A DNA stretch of 64,000 bases, from the NCBI RefSeq assembly GCF_019492185.1, contig NZ_JAICCF010000006.1, positions 1-64,000 of the forward strand. The letters are read 5' to 3'. Every line of letters starts with the position of its first letter. The stretch's first letter is position 1. The DNA comes from Chitinophaga rhizophila (GTDB taxonomy: Bacteria; Bacteroidota; Bacteroidia; Chitinophagales; Chitinophagaceae). Of the stretch, positions 1 to 8,793 are shown piece after piece. Under the pieces are notes generated by a model, which made no database searches, was not told the origin of the DNA, and saw only the letters and a list, made by a program, of their open reading frames with translations. The position numbers were made by a program, and so were the translations under genes.

Positions 1-230
1 GAAGTATTCCAAAATGCCTGCTGGAAGCATTAATTCTATTAACTGGCGGTAATTCTGATCCAAAATGTCGATTTATACAGCAAAACAACAGCTTTTGATC
101 TAATCCCCCAAGTTTTCAACTTGATCCCCTTCTAATACATTTTCGGATAACATTCCTCACCTCTATATTCAATACATGAAACTGTCAAGTATTTCTCCAA
201 TAAATACTACTATACTTGCTTTCAATTAGT
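1..230. other. Left-edge region, no gene recognised
   Basis: AT-rich sequence before the first gene. No open frame of convincing length or composition crosses the window edge, and I see no RNA gene. It probably holds the 5' flank of the yqgE promoter only. Confidence 0.4.
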
Positions 231-238
231 TAAATTTG
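231..238 (+). promoter_or_regulatory. -7 box of the yqgE promoter
   Basis: TAAATTTG matches the Bacteroidota -7 consensus TAnnTTTG exactly and lies 18 bp upstream of the yqgE start. No clean TTTG element is visible at the expected -33 distance. Confidence 0.45.
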
Positions 239-256
239 GGTAAGTGATAAAATTGT

Positions 257-817
257 ATGTGTATGGTTTCTTTATCGCCTGGAATATTACTCATTGCTGA
301 TCCTTTTCTCAAAGACCAGAATTTTGCGCGCACTGTAATACTGTTGTGTGAACACCAGGAAAGCAGAGGAAGCTTCGGCTTTGTGTTGAACAGGGTATTT
401 GACCAGCATCTGAATGAACTGGTACCAGAAATCCTGATCACTAATATCCGGGTATATTACGGAGGCCCGGTGCAGATAGATACTATCCACTTCATACATC
501 AGCAGCCAGACCTGATCAAAGGAGGCTTCGAGATCCGGGACGGCGTATATTGGGGAGGCGAGTTTGACCAGGTGGTGTCACTTATCAATTCCGGACAGCT
601 AGACCTTACCAAGATCAAGTTCTTTATCGGTTATTCAGGTTGGAGTAGCGGACAGCTTGATAATGAACTAAATGAAAAATCCTGGATCCTATCTGAGAGC
701 AGTGCCTCGCTCGTATTTGAACAAAAAGAACAGAATATATGGCCCCAGGCACTAAAGAACCTGGGCGCAAACTTTGCCATCATGGCCAATTTCCCGATAG
801 ACCCATTATTAAATTAG
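257..817 (+). CDS. YqgE/AlgH family protein
   Basis: A 186-residue protein of the YqgE/AlgH (DUF179) family. The N-terminus has the family pattern SPGILLIADPFLKD, followed by the FGFVLNR segment at about residues 40-46 and a YGGPVQ motif near 69-74. The size is normal for the family (about 180-190 aa). YqgE proteins are cytosolic and their biochemical role is unsettled; AlgH has been linked to alginate regulation in Pseudomonas. The ATG at 257 is used here, but ATG 263 (MVSLSPG) is equally possible and sits closer to the usual family start. The gene is alone on its strand, with a consensus -7 box just upstream. Confidence 0.93.
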   Translation: MCMVSLSPGILLIADPFLKDQNFARTVILLCEHQESRGSFGFVLNRVFDQHLNELVPEILITNIRVYYGGPVQIDTIHFIHQQPDLIKGGFEIRDGVYWGGEFDQVVSLINSGQLDLTKIKFFIGYSGWSSGQLDNELNEKSWILSESSASLVFEQKEQNIWPQALKNLGANFAIMANFPIDPLLN

Positions 818-1945
818 TTACGTGTATGCCACTACGTGTGCCGGTAAAACAACCATAAAGCCACTTGTGGAAAAAAAAGTTAAAAAATTATTATCAGCCT
901 ACACTTTGATGCACAATGACTAACGTCATTGGTCACATTTCTATTGTTCAAATCGCTTCCCTTAAACGAGGATATTTAAAAAAAATCAAATATCTTGCTT
1001 AGGCAAAAAAGTAATGTAGTCAGAGCATTCTGTTGTTTGTAAGCCTGCTAATAAATAGGACACCGTAGGGGAAGGAACTAATATAACCGAATAAAAATAC
1101 CTATGAAGGACAAACCAGATCACGTTTACACCTTCCTGGATATATAAATAAATACTAAAACAATTAACAGAAAGAAGTAACTGAAAGACCCTTTTTTCCA
1201 ATAAGGGCCCGGATATTATTTCCAACGGTTTAAGCAATAAAATCATTCATAGACATAAGATATTCATTTTCATAGGAACAGGCCCTAGTGCCGCTGCAGG
1301 ATGTAATGTTCTGCGCAGCCTGGACCTGATTTGTGCAACACCCTGGCCAGTATTCTTACTGCGCCCTAAAACAGGGTTATTTATTAATTAGATTGGAATA
1401 GTTAGGACAAAAAGAAAGGCCGGGTAATCATACCCGGCCTATTGTTTTTAATTTGCACCAACTACCATTGATCATCCAGAATATACTTTAAATAAAAGAA
1501 GTGGCTGTATGAACTATTTTCCGCTCCATAACAAGTAAGACGTGTGAAATATTGCATGTTGTAACAGCTACGCATGTGTGATAACCTGTTTGGATTCATC
1601 TATCAGCAACCAGGCCACAGACAAGAGTAACGCCTATAACCCCATACAGCGGCTTAACAGATTATTACCACCATTCCAGTAATCGGAGATTTAACAGTTA
1701 CGCATATATTATTTTCTGAAATAGTAACATTTATTACAGGGGGTTATTGTGTCTTTAGCATAAATAAATTCATTGTATAAACTCATTGCATCAACAGATG
1801 CATTTATCGTGTAATTGTAAACGTTAGTATCGTTAACTACGTATTACTGTATAAGTGATAGTGCAGTAATATGAATAAGCAAGTGCGGACCATCTAAAAG
1901 TTATAATCATAAAGTATTATAATCTACAAAGGCCCTTTGCATCAT
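818..1945. other. Long gene-poor interval between yqgE and the atp operon
   Basis: About 1.1 kb without a convincing gene. A minus-strand frame at 986-1246 (86 codons) has low-complexity, family-less composition and is not called. The interval holds one strong hairpin at 1417-1440 (listed separately) and otherwise AT-rich sequence with scattered stops in all frames. I recognise no RNA gene or repeat. Confidence 0.5.
1417..1449 (+). terminator. Rho-independent terminator, perfect 10-bp stem
   Basis: AGGCCGGGTA and TACCCGGCCT form a perfect inverted repeat around a 4-nt loop (ATCA), followed by ATTGTTTTT. It points in the plus direction and could also act in reverse, because an A-rich run precedes it. 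It lies 600 bp after yqgE with no gene between, so it may end a long 3' UTR or an unrecognised transcript. Confidence 0.7.
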
Positions 1946-1951
1946 AACAAA

Positions 1952-1985
1952 AAAAGAGAGGCGCTTTTTCAAGCACCTCTCTTTT
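1952..1985 (-). terminator. Terminator of the atpDC operon
   Basis: A stem of AAAAGAGAGG plus GCTT pairs with AAGC plus CCTCTCTTTT around loop TTTC, with one internal mismatch. On the minus strand it is followed by a T-rich run. It lies 87 bp past the atpC stop, where the operon should end. Confidence 0.85.
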
Positions 1986-2071
1986 ATAATTTGAAAGCAA
2001 AATATGCTATGCTGTTCTCAACACTACAACCTGTAAAAAGTCAGTTGTCAGCGGATGTATGGCGACTAATA

Positions 2072-2323
2072 TTAGTTACCACTTGCGCCTTCTACAAGAA
2101 CAGTTGCCTTATTCCTGTATACCTCTACAAATCCACCTTCTATGTTATAGAACTCACTTGTTGTTTTATCTTTCAGCACCTTCATCCTGCCTTTGCCGAG
2201 GGCAGCGATCAACGGTGCGTGCTTGTCCAGCACTTCAAAGAGACCGTCAATGCCTGGCAGCTGTACACCATACACTTCGCCGGAATACAGTTTTCTCTCA
2301 GGTGTTAATACTTCTAATAACAT
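2072..2323 (-). CDS. atpC: ATP synthase F1 subunit epsilon (short form)
   Basis: An 83-residue F1 epsilon subunit starting MLLEVLTPERKLYSGEV. Only the N-terminal beta-sandwich domain that contacts gamma and the c-ring is present. The C-terminal helical hairpin found in roughly 130-residue epsilon subunits, which inhibits ATP hydrolysis in E. coli, is absent. Short epsilon subunits are common in Bacteroidota, so this is not read as a truncation. It follows atpD after 24 bp on the same strand and shares its promoter and the terminator at 1952-1985. The remaining F1Fo subunit genes are not in the window. Confidence 0.95.
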   Translation of the reverse strand: MLLEVLTPERKLYSGEVYGVQLPGIDGLFEVLDKHAPLIAALGKGRMKVLKDKTTSEFYNIEGGFVEVYRNKATVLVEGASGN

Positions 2324-2347
2324 ATTAAAAGTTAAAGGTGAAAAATA

Positions 2348-3850
2348 TTAGTTCTTGGCTGCTTCCAGCAGTTTCTTACCTTTCTCGATAGCCTGTTCAA
2401 TGTTACCTACCAGGTTGAACGCTGCTTCAGGATACTCATCTACTTCACCATCCATGATCATGTTGAAACCACGAATAGTCTCTTCGATTGGTACCAGTAC
2501 ACCTTTCAGACCAGTGAACTGTTCTGCTACGTGGAATGGCTGAGACAGGAAACGCTGTACACGACGAGCGCGGGATACAGTCAGTTTATCTTCGTCGCTC
2601 AACTCATCCATACCAAGGATCGCGATAATGTCCTGCAGCTCTTTATAACGCTGAAGAATCATTTTCACTCTCTGTGCACAGTTGTAGTGAGCTTCACCTA
2701 CGATGCTAGGGCTCAGGATACGTGATGTAGAATCCAGTGGGCTCACAGCAGGGTAGATACCTAAGTCAGAGATCTTACGATCCAGTACCGTAGTAGCATC
2801 CAGGTGAGCAAATGTTGTAGCCGGAGCAGGGTCAGTCAAGTCATCCGCAGGTACGTAAACCGCCTGTACGGAAGTGATTGAACCATTTTTAGTGGAAGTA
2901 ATACGCTCCTGCATCAGACCCATCTCTGTTGCCAGGGTTGGCTGATAACCTACCGCAGAAGGCATACGACCTAACAGCGCGGATACTTCAGAACCTGCCT
3001 GGGTGAAACGGAAGATGTTGTCAACGAAGAACAGGATGTCCTTACCACCACCAGCAGTACCATCACCATCACGGAAATATTCTGCCATGGTCAGACCAGA
3101 TAATGCCACACGAGCACGAGCTCCCGGTGGTTCGTTCATCTGACCGAAGATGAAGGTAGCCTGAGACTGCTTCAGCTTCTCTTTATCTACTGCGGTGAGA
3201 TCCCATCCGCCATGTTCCATGGACTCCTGGAATTTCTCGCCATATTTTACGATACCTGCTTCGATCATCTCACGCATCAGGTCATTACCTTCACGGGTAC
3301 GCTCACCCACGCCGGCAAATACAGAAAGACCTTCGTAACCTTTTGCAATGTTGTTGATCAGCTCCTGGATCAATACGGTTTTACCCACACCAGCACCACC
3401 AAACAGACCAATCTTACCACCTTTTGCGTATGGCTCGATCAGGTCAATAACTTTGATACCAGTGAACAGTACTTCTGTATCTGTTGCCAGGTCCTCGAAT
3501 CTAGGTGGCTTACGGTGAATAGGATAACCGTTGCTGCTATCAACATCACCCAAACCATCGATAGCCTCACCTACCACGTTGAACAAGCGACCTTTGATGC
3601 CTTCGCCCACCGGCATTTTAATAGGAGTACCCCTGTCGACTACAGCCATCCCCCTCACAAAACCATCTGTAGAGTCCATTGCTACGCAACGAACGCTATC
3701 TTCACCAAGGTGCTGCTGTACTTCCAGCACTACCTTCTGACCATTTTCGCGGGTAATTTCCAGTGCGTTGTAGATTTCGGGCAACTTTCCATCAAAGTGG
3801 ACGTCCACCACGGGACCGATAATTTGCTTGATCTTACCTGTGTTAGGCAT
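2348..3850 (-). CDS. atpD: ATP synthase F1 subunit beta
   Basis: A 500-residue catalytic beta subunit of F1-ATPase, which makes ATP from ADP and phosphate on the cytoplasmic side of the inner membrane. The P-loop GGAGVGKT lies at residues 151-158, and the family block GERTREGNDL follows near 182-191. An N-terminal beta-barrel (about 6-80) and a C-terminal helical domain complete the fold. Length is normal. It is first in an atpD-atpC operon that is separated from the other F1Fo genes, an arrangement usual in Bacteroidota. A very good Bacteroidota promoter lies 53-83 bp upstream. Confidence 0.99.
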   Translation of the reverse strand: MPNTGKIKQIIGPVVDVHFDGKLPEIYNALEITRENGQKVVLEVQQHLGEDSVRCVAMDSTDGFVRGMAVVDRGTPIKMPVGEGIKGRLFNVVGEAIDGLGDVDSSNGYPIHRKPPRFEDLATDTEVLFTGIKVIDLIEPYAKGGKIGLFGGAGVGKTVLIQELINNIAKGYEGLSVFAGVGERTREGNDLMREMIEAGIVKYGEKFQESMEHGGWDLTAVDKEKLKQSQATFIFGQMNEPPGARARVALSGLTMAEYFRDGDGTAGGGKDILFFVDNIFRFTQAGSEVSALLGRMPSAVGYQPTLATEMGLMQERITSTKNGSITSVQAVYVPADDLTDPAPATTFAHLDATTVLDRKISDLGIYPAVSPLDSTSRILSPSIVGEAHYNCAQRVKMILQRYKELQDIIAILGMDELSDEDKLTVSRARRVQRFLSQPFHVAEQFTGLKGVLVPIEETIRGFNMIMDGEVDEYPEAAFNLVGNIEQAIEKGKKLLEAAKN

Positions 3851-3902
3851 ATTTTTAAGAGGTTTATAAATGCTTAAAATGAGCGGTTTGTTAATTTTGC
3901 CG

Positions 3903-3933
3903 CAAAGGTAATTGTTAATAGGGGAAATTCAAA
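3903..3933 (-). promoter_or_regulatory. atpD promoter, TTTG-N19-TACCTTTG
   Basis: Read on the minus strand, TTTG (3933-3930) is followed by 19 bp and the -7 box TACCTTTG (3910-3903). Both elements match the Bacteroidota sigma-ABfr consensus. The box ends 52 bp before the atpD start codon. Confidence 0.8.
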
Positions 3934-3950
3934 AAATAGTCAAACAGACC

Positions 3951-3966
3951 ATGGACGTCCGTCCAT
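3951..3966. promoter_or_regulatory. Perfect palindrome upstream of the atpD promoter
   Basis: ATGGACG and CGTCCAT form a perfect inverted repeat with a 2-bp centre, about 18 bp upstream of the atpD -33 element. The position fits an upstream regulator site. No regulator is known and none is proposed. Confidence 0.4.
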
Positions 3967-4470
3967 AGCCCGCAATTATCAATTGTAAGTCAATTAGTTC
4001 CTGAAGCAATAGGCCAAGATTAACACATGCAATTTAACCCATTTAGCTCAGATATTATAGATTATCATCAATAGATAACTATTTTTTATTATAAGCACCC
4101 ACATATATTAGTAATTTCTGAATTTGTTAGCCCTGCCAACTATCTCCCTCCTGTCAGCTAACATTTTCTTAACTAAAACTGTGAATATTTTGCTAAAAAC
4201 AATTGTCAGCAAACTGATCAAACCCTCTACAGGTAAGGATTTAACTAATCAGGCACAGATATTGATTTATTAGTATCAAGCTAATATCTGACACCGATCT
4301 ATCACCAAAAGATGTTCAAGCCAGCTTTCAGCCTTAACAATTGATCAACTGTTATATACCACGCATTCGTTCACTATTAAATTTTATCGCCTTCAACACA
4401 CATCATATTGCCAGACAATCCCTGTTTCAGGACAAATTATAAGTTGCCACACTCTTTTAAAACAATCAGT
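3967..4470. other. Intergenic region between atpD and the YXWGXW lipoprotein gene
   Basis: About 500 bp, AT-rich, between divergent genes. No coding frame with recognisable composition, no RNA gene and no strong hairpin was seen. It presumably carries the lipoprotein gene promoter, but no full TAnnTTTG box stands out. Confidence 0.4.
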
Positions 4471-5907
4471 ATGAAAAACATTAAACAATATATTTCATTA
4501 GCCGTGATTGCAGTTTCGCTGTCAATCACCGGCGTATCGTGCGCCACCACGCAGCCGTCATACCAGCAGGCCCAGGTCTCTGTATCCGGCTTCCATGACG
4601 CACTCAGTCCGTACGGCCGCTGGACTACCTATGGTAGCTATGGCCAGGTATGGATACCCAACGCCGGTCCCGACTTTCAACCTTATGCAACCGCCGGTCA
4701 CTGGGTGTATACAGACTACGGATGGACATGGGTATCTGACTATGACTGGGGATGGGCTCCATTTCACTACGGTCGCTGGACATTTGACAATGGTTACGGC
4801 TGGATGTGGATTCCTGGTACGGAATGGGGGCCTGCATGGGTAAGCTGGAGAAATAGCCCAGATTACTACGGATGGGCACCTTTAGGCCCCGGCATGACAA
4901 TCGGTATGAATGTAAACATTCCTGTCGGCTATTGGTCTTTCGTACCCTGCCAGTATATTACCAGTCCATCCATCCACAATTACTACGTGGATAGAGGCAG
5001 ACGAGTAAATGTGTATAACAACACGACAATTATCAACAATACTACTGTCATTAATAACCGCACGTACTACCGTGGTCCTGCCACCCGTGATGTGGAACGT
5101 TACACGCGTAATGAGATCAGGCCTGCTCGTGTTGTAGACGGTTCCCGCCCAGGCCGCGCCAATGTGGATAACGGCCGTGTAAGCATTTACCGTCCATCTC
5201 CGGCTACTTTACGTCAGCCGTCCCGTAACAGTGCACTCACAAATGGTAACGGCAACAATAACGACAGAAATAACTTCGACCGTCCGGGTAGAACGGTGAG
5301 AAGAGACAATAACAATATACCCGATAGAAATAACGATAGAAATGAAAATGTGCGTCCAGATAATGCGCCAGGCAGAACGATAGACAGGGGAAATGTAACA
5401 CGCCCGGATAATAACAATACGCCGAATAGGCCTGTCGATAACAATAACACGCCGATCAGAAACACTGACAACCGCCCTACCAGGCCGGAATTTGACAGAA
5501 ACAGCAGACCTGCTGCTCCTGCTACTCCGCCGTCATCTGCTCCGTCTACACCATCTACCAGACCCGCTTTTCCAACTAATCCAGGAAACAGCACTCCGGG
5601 AAGGGATAATGGAACAAGACCAAACAGATTTGACAACAGGGCAGAATCACGTCCTATCACACCTACTCCGGCCCCTGGCCCTGTAACAAGACCTGCACAA
5701 CCGCAGATGTCTCGTCCGCAGCAGCCTTCACAGCCGCGTCAGATGGTATCACCACCTTCACAGCCGCGCCAGATGCAGCCGCCTGCACAGGCCCGTCCGC
5801 AGGTACAACCATCACGTCCGCAACCACAGGCACAGCCGCAACCGCAGCGTTCAGCTCCAGCGCCTTCAGCGCCCCGTGGTGAAAGAGCAGGCAGAGGTGG
5901 CCGTTAA
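4471..5907 (+). CDS. YXWGXW-repeat lipoprotein (DUF6600-like)
   Basis: A 478-residue secreted protein. The ATG at 4471 opens a lipoprotein signal (MKNIKQYISL, Cys in GVSC near residue 24); an upstream TTG at 4408 would put 21 polar residues before the signal, so it is rejected. Residues of about 40-165 hold Trp/Tyr/Gly-rich repeats of the YxWGW type (WVSDYDWGWAPFHYGRW, then WMWIPGTEWGPAWVSW). A long tail from about 200 to the end is low complexity, first Asn/Arg/Asp-rich and then Pro/Gln/Arg-rich, ending in GRGGR. Such proteins are surface or periplasmic lipoproteins of unknown function. A hairpin terminator lies just past the stop, inside the convergent neighbour. Confidence 0.85.
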   Translation: MKNIKQYISLAVIAVSLSITGVSCATTQPSYQQAQVSVSGFHDALSPYGRWTTYGSYGQVWIPNAGPDFQPYATAGHWVYTDYGWTWVSDYDWGWAPFHYGRWTFDNGYGWMWIPGTEWGPAWVSWRNSPDYYGWAPLGPGMTIGMNVNIPVGYWSFVPCQYITSPSIHNYYVDRGRRVNVYNNTTIINNTTVINNRTYYRGPATRDVERYTRNEIRPARVVDGSRPGRANVDNGRVSIYRPSPATLRQPSRNSALTNGNGNNNDRNNFDRPGRTVRRDNNNIPDRNNDRNENVRPDNAPGRTIDRGNVTRPDNNNTPNRPVDNNNTPIRNTDNRPTRPEFDRNSRPAAPATPPSSAPSTPSTRPAFPTNPGNSTPGRDNGTRPNRFDNRAESRPITPTPAPGPVTRPAQPQMSRPQQPSQPRQMVSPPSQPRQMQPPAQARPQVQPSRPQPQAQPQPQRSAPAPSAPRGERAGRGGR

Positions 5908-5910
5908 CAG

Positions 5911-6432
5911 TCAGCAGCCATAAACCTCCATATAAATTTCATTACTGATTTTTGTAAAGGTATGTTCCTCCGGGGGCATACCTTTTTGCATTAATAGCAT
6001 CGGAAGCGGAGCGCCTCCTGCCTGATAGGACGGTTGCAGATAACTGCTTTTATAGACTGTAAAACCCAGTCCCTCATAAAACCTGATTCGCCGCCGTGCA
6101 TCTATCGAATGAGGCGGTTCCACTTCAAGTACTATTTTCGGATACGTTTTTTCCAAGAGCTGCATAACCGCACTTCCAATGCCGCTGCCACGTTGCTCAG
6201 GACTGATAGCAAAATGCTCAATAAAGATAAAGTCCGTCAGTTCCCAATAAAAGACAAACCCCGCATACATCCCCTCTTTCTCCAGCAATGACAGCCTTAA
6301 CGCGCCATTGTTCAGCAACATCTGTTGCGCAGGCAACATCCGGCGCTCCTCTGCAGGAAACGCCTCTTCGTACAACCGCGCTACCTGATCAGGAATAGTA
6401 ACAGGCGATATTAAATTCTTTATTGCTAACAT
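5911..6432 (-). CDS. GNAT family N-acetyltransferase
   Basis: A 173-residue GNAT-fold acetyltransferase that would transfer acetyl from acetyl-CoA to an unknown amine. The acetyl-CoA-binding motif A is clear: IEHFAISPEQRGSGIGSAV at about residues 71-89, with the R/Q-x-x-G-x-G signature. The C-terminal RFYEGLGF motif near 117-124 is typical of motif B. It is convergent with the YXWGXW gene, with only 3 bp between stops. A consensus -7 box (TATCTTTG) ends 5 bp before the ATG, so the transcript is probably leaderless or nearly so. Confidence 0.9.
   Translation of the reverse strand: MLAIKNLISPVTIPDQVARLYEEAFPAEERRMLPAQQMLLNNGALRLSLLEKEGMYAGFVFYWELTDFIFIEHFAISPEQRGSGIGSAVMQLLEKTYPKIVLEVEPPHSIDARRRIRFYEGLGFTVYKSSYLQPSYQAGGAPLPMLLMQKGMPPEEHTFTKISNEIYMEVYGC
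5956..5987 (+). terminator. Terminator of the YXWGXW gene inside the GNAT gene
   Basis: AAAGGTATG pairs with CATACCTTT around a 12-nt loop and is followed by TT on the plus strand. It lies about 50 bp after the plus-strand stop but inside the 3' coding end of the convergent GNAT gene. Confidence 0.6.
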
Positions 6433-6437
6433 TTACA

Positions 6438-6465
6438 CAAAGATAAGGCAAGTATCTCCGGACAA
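6438..6465 (-). promoter_or_regulatory. Promoter of the GNAT gene with -7 box next to the start codon
   Basis: On the minus strand the -7 box TATCTTTG (6445-6438) ends 5 nt before the ATG at 6432. A TTG lies 17 bp upstream of it (6465-6463). The geometry implies a leaderless or nearly leaderless mRNA. Confidence 0.55.
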
Positions 6466-6512
6466 TACTGACGGTTATCAGCCAGGACGGCTGTTTCCCG
6501 TCAGCTGTACAA

Positions 6513-6559
6513 AAAACGAGAGGTACTGCCTGCAGTTCGTCCAACTACAGTAGTACCTC
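6513..6559 (-). terminator. Terminator of the efflux operon
   Basis: GAGGTACT pairs with AGTACCTC, and an inner AGTT/AACT pairing extends the stem. Read on the minus strand, the hairpin is followed by TCGTTTTTTG. It lies 120 bp past the last gene of the efflux operon. Confidence 0.7.
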
Positions 6560-6678
6560 ATAAACGAGAACCCAAGAAATATAAAAATTATGTAATAATC
6601 CGGTATCAGCACTTCTACAACCCAATAAAAACTGATGCAAAGTATACTTAATGGTCCCCGGCATCTGTCTATACTATC

Positions 6679-7281
6679 CTACTGCGGCACACACATATAC
6701 GGGTCTGCATCACCCGCTGCCGCCGGCTTATTAACAGACCAGCAGAAATTCATCGGTTGGCTGGTAATACTTTCCAGTTTCAATGCTACCTTCTGCCCTT
6801 TACGGCTGGAAGATGCATCTACAGAACGGCTGCCTTTTGCCGGCACATCATGCACAGAATAACGCTCCGTTTTAAATATATCTCCATTCGCCTTCATGTA
6901 TTGAACAGAGACTTCGACCTGGTCAAGCGGATATTCTGTCTGGTTACGTACAACAATCTTCAGGTCTTTGATACCCCCCAGCAGACCGGTGCGATAGTCG
7001 CTCGTATTTACAGAAATGAACTGCTTCCAGTTCTTCCTGTAATAAGTACGCCGCTCTACAAAAGTACCTTCTGTACGTTGCCTGATCTCTTTTCTGTCAG
7101 CGATCTGTCTCGCTGTCTGGCCATTAATATCCAGCGATCTCCTCAGATCCCGGTTTTCGTTGATCAGGCGTTCGTTTTCTGAAAGCACCTGACGTACCCT
7201 CTTCTGCTGCCTGGAATAACTCAGTACCAGGAAAATGACCAGGAAGATAATGACGATAGTATATCCGACATGTCGTTTCAT
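6679..7281 (-). CDS. Membrane-anchored coiled-coil protein of unknown function
   Basis: A 200-residue protein with one N-terminal membrane segment (about residues 7-21, YTIVIIFLVIFLVLSY), then a charged, probably coiled-coil stretch (about 24-75, rich in E, N, R, Q). A C-terminal half (about 85-180) has the alternating pattern of a beta-sandwich, with conserved-looking DLKIVVRNQT and VSVQYMK strands. The N-in, C-out topology would place the sandwich in the periplasm. It is the last gene of the efflux operon, 36 bp after the TolC-like gene, so it may accompany that system. I recognise no named family. Confidence 0.65.
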   Translation of the reverse strand: MKRHVGYTIVIIFLVIFLVLSYSRQQKRVRQVLSENERLINENRDLRRSLDINGQTARQIADRKEIRQRTEGTFVERRTYYRKNWKQFISVNTSDYRTGLLGGIKDLKIVVRNQTEYPLDQVEVSVQYMKANGDIFKTERYSVHDVPAKGSRSVDASSSRKGQKVALKLESITSQPMNFCWSVNKPAAAGDADPYMCVPQ

Positions 7282-7317
7282 ATCAAGCGAGTAGAAAAAA
7301 TAGTGCCAACTACGGAC

Positions 7318-8793
7318 TCATCTTTCTTTAAACTCATAGCTGATCTTCCGCGAATGCTCAAAATCGTATAGCGTCAGCAACCTTACAGTATAGTAAGAGG
7401 TCCAGAAAGACCGCAGTGCATTTATGTACGATTGGTTAGCCATATCTTTTTCCTGTTGCGCCAGGTTAAGGTCTGTGATAGATATCTTACCGATATAATA
7501 ACGTTGCTTAGTGATCTCATATCGCTGACGGGCAATAGTATCAGCCTTGGCAGCACTTTCAAGCAGCTTGCGCTGGATGTTGAACTGCTGCGTTTGCAGA
7601 TAAATCTCCTGTTCAAAATTCCGTTCTTGTTGCTGCACATCGATCTCTATCAGCTCCTGGTTAGCCTTTGCCTGCCGGATGCGGTTACGCGCTCTTCCCC
7701 AGTCAATGATAGGAATGGAGACGCCTACACTCAATAATTGATTCTGTTGAAGGTTGCCACCGCCATAGGCATTTTTAATCGTAGATCCCTGACGTGCCTG
7801 ACCAAAGTTGGCAGCCAGGTTAAGCTGATAACCATTGTTTCCTCTAGCTTCTGCCACCTCCTGCTCTGCCTCCAGTCGCTGCCGGCGAAAAGTCAGTACT
7901 GCCTGCCGGTTATCCTGGGCTTCCCGTTGAGCAATCTCCAGGGGAATTTGCAGGGAAGGAATAGTGTCTGGTAAAGCTACCTGCACGGTACTACCTTTAG
8001 GTAAAGTAAGGAACTGTGTCAGTTCACGATAAGCAATCTCTTTACTAAGCGTAGCCTGTTCCAGGTTATTGCGCGCATTGAGCAGGTTAAGTTCAATCTG
8101 CAATAATTCGTTTTCAGCGATCTTACCCAGCTCAAATCTGCCCTTTGATATTTTGTACAGCGTGTCTGTATTAGCAACATTCTGTTGCAATATTAACTCC
8201 TGCTGCTGAGCCACCAACGCATCGAAAAAATAACCGGATGCCTGTAGGCCTGTCCTTTCAAGCGCTTCTACATATTGCTTCTTTGATTCTTCGTATAGTA
8301 GTGGCTGTATACGCGCGTCCCAGCGAAAAGGGTTATACAGTAAAGTAGGTTGTACGTAACTGATCGTGAATGGAGTGGAAAGATATCCTACGCTGGAAAA
8401 CGGATCAAATACATCATTCCGTTGCAGGTTAGTGGCAAACGATAACTGGCCGCCGGTAAAAGGTACAATCTGGTCAGCTGCCAGACTGGTTGAAGTATAT
8501 GAATAGGAACTACGGCTGAAAGCAAAGGTACCATCCGGCTGACGGATACTTTCTATATTACCCAGAAAGCTGCTGGTATTGCTGGCCTGCAAACGTAACT
8601 GCGGTCTGCGTCCTGCTACATAGTACCTGAATGCATACAGGCTGTTTAACGCACTGCTGCGCGCTTTGTAATATGAAGGTGATTGTTGTTGCGCCTGCAA
8701 CACGACTCCCTGCAATGACAGTGTTTGCTGGGCAAAGGAAAGTGTACAGGTCAACAATCCGGCGATGGTAAACAGAATAGGTGTCTTAATCAT
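7318..8793 (-). CDS. TolC-like outer membrane efflux protein
   Basis: A 491-residue TolC/OEP family protein with an N-terminal signal peptide (MIKTPILFTIAGLLTCTLSFAQ). TolC proteins form trimeric outer-membrane channels with a periplasmic alpha-barrel. The two repeated halves are visible: long Gln/Asn/Glu-rich helices near residues 200-260 and 370-450, including the repeat-type phrases ISKGRFELGKI and TKQRYYIGKISITDLN. Its start overlaps the end of the permease gene by 8 bp, indicating translational coupling. With the adaptor and permease it forms a tripartite exporter for an unknown substrate. Confidence 0.93.
   Translation of the reverse strand: MIKTPILFTIAGLLTCTLSFAQQTLSLQGVVLQAQQQSPSYYKARSSALNSLYAFRYYVAGRRPQLRLQASNTSSFLGNIESIRQPDGTFAFSRSSYSYTSTSLAADQIVPFTGGQLSFATNLQRNDVFDPFSSVGYLSTPFTISYVQPTLLYNPFRWDARIQPLLYEESKKQYVEALERTGLQASGYFFDALVAQQQELILQQNVANTDTLYKISKGRFELGKIAENELLQIELNLLNARNNLEQATLSKEIAYRELTQFLTLPKGSTVQVALPDTIPSLQIPLEIAQREAQDNRQAVLTFRRQRLEAEQEVAEARGNNGYQLNLAANFGQARQGSTIKNAYGGGNLQQNQLLSVGVSIPIIDWGRARNRIRQAKANQELIEIDVQQQERNFEQEIYLQTQQFNIQRKLLESAAKADTIARQRYEITKQRYYIGKISITDLNLAQQEKDMANQSYINALRSFWTSYYTVRLLTLYDFEHSRKISYEFKER

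Noticed and set aside
986..1246. 86-codon minus-strand frame in the long spacer after yqgE
   Set aside because: No family, no promoter or ribosome site, composition like translated AT-rich spacer.
3212..3877. 221-codon plus-strand frame
   Set aside because: Antisense to atpD; composition is Cys/His/Thr-rich with no family features.
5214..5660. Leu/Ser-rich minus-strand frame
   Set aside because: Mirror of the Asn/Arg/Pro-rich tail of the YXWGXW gene.
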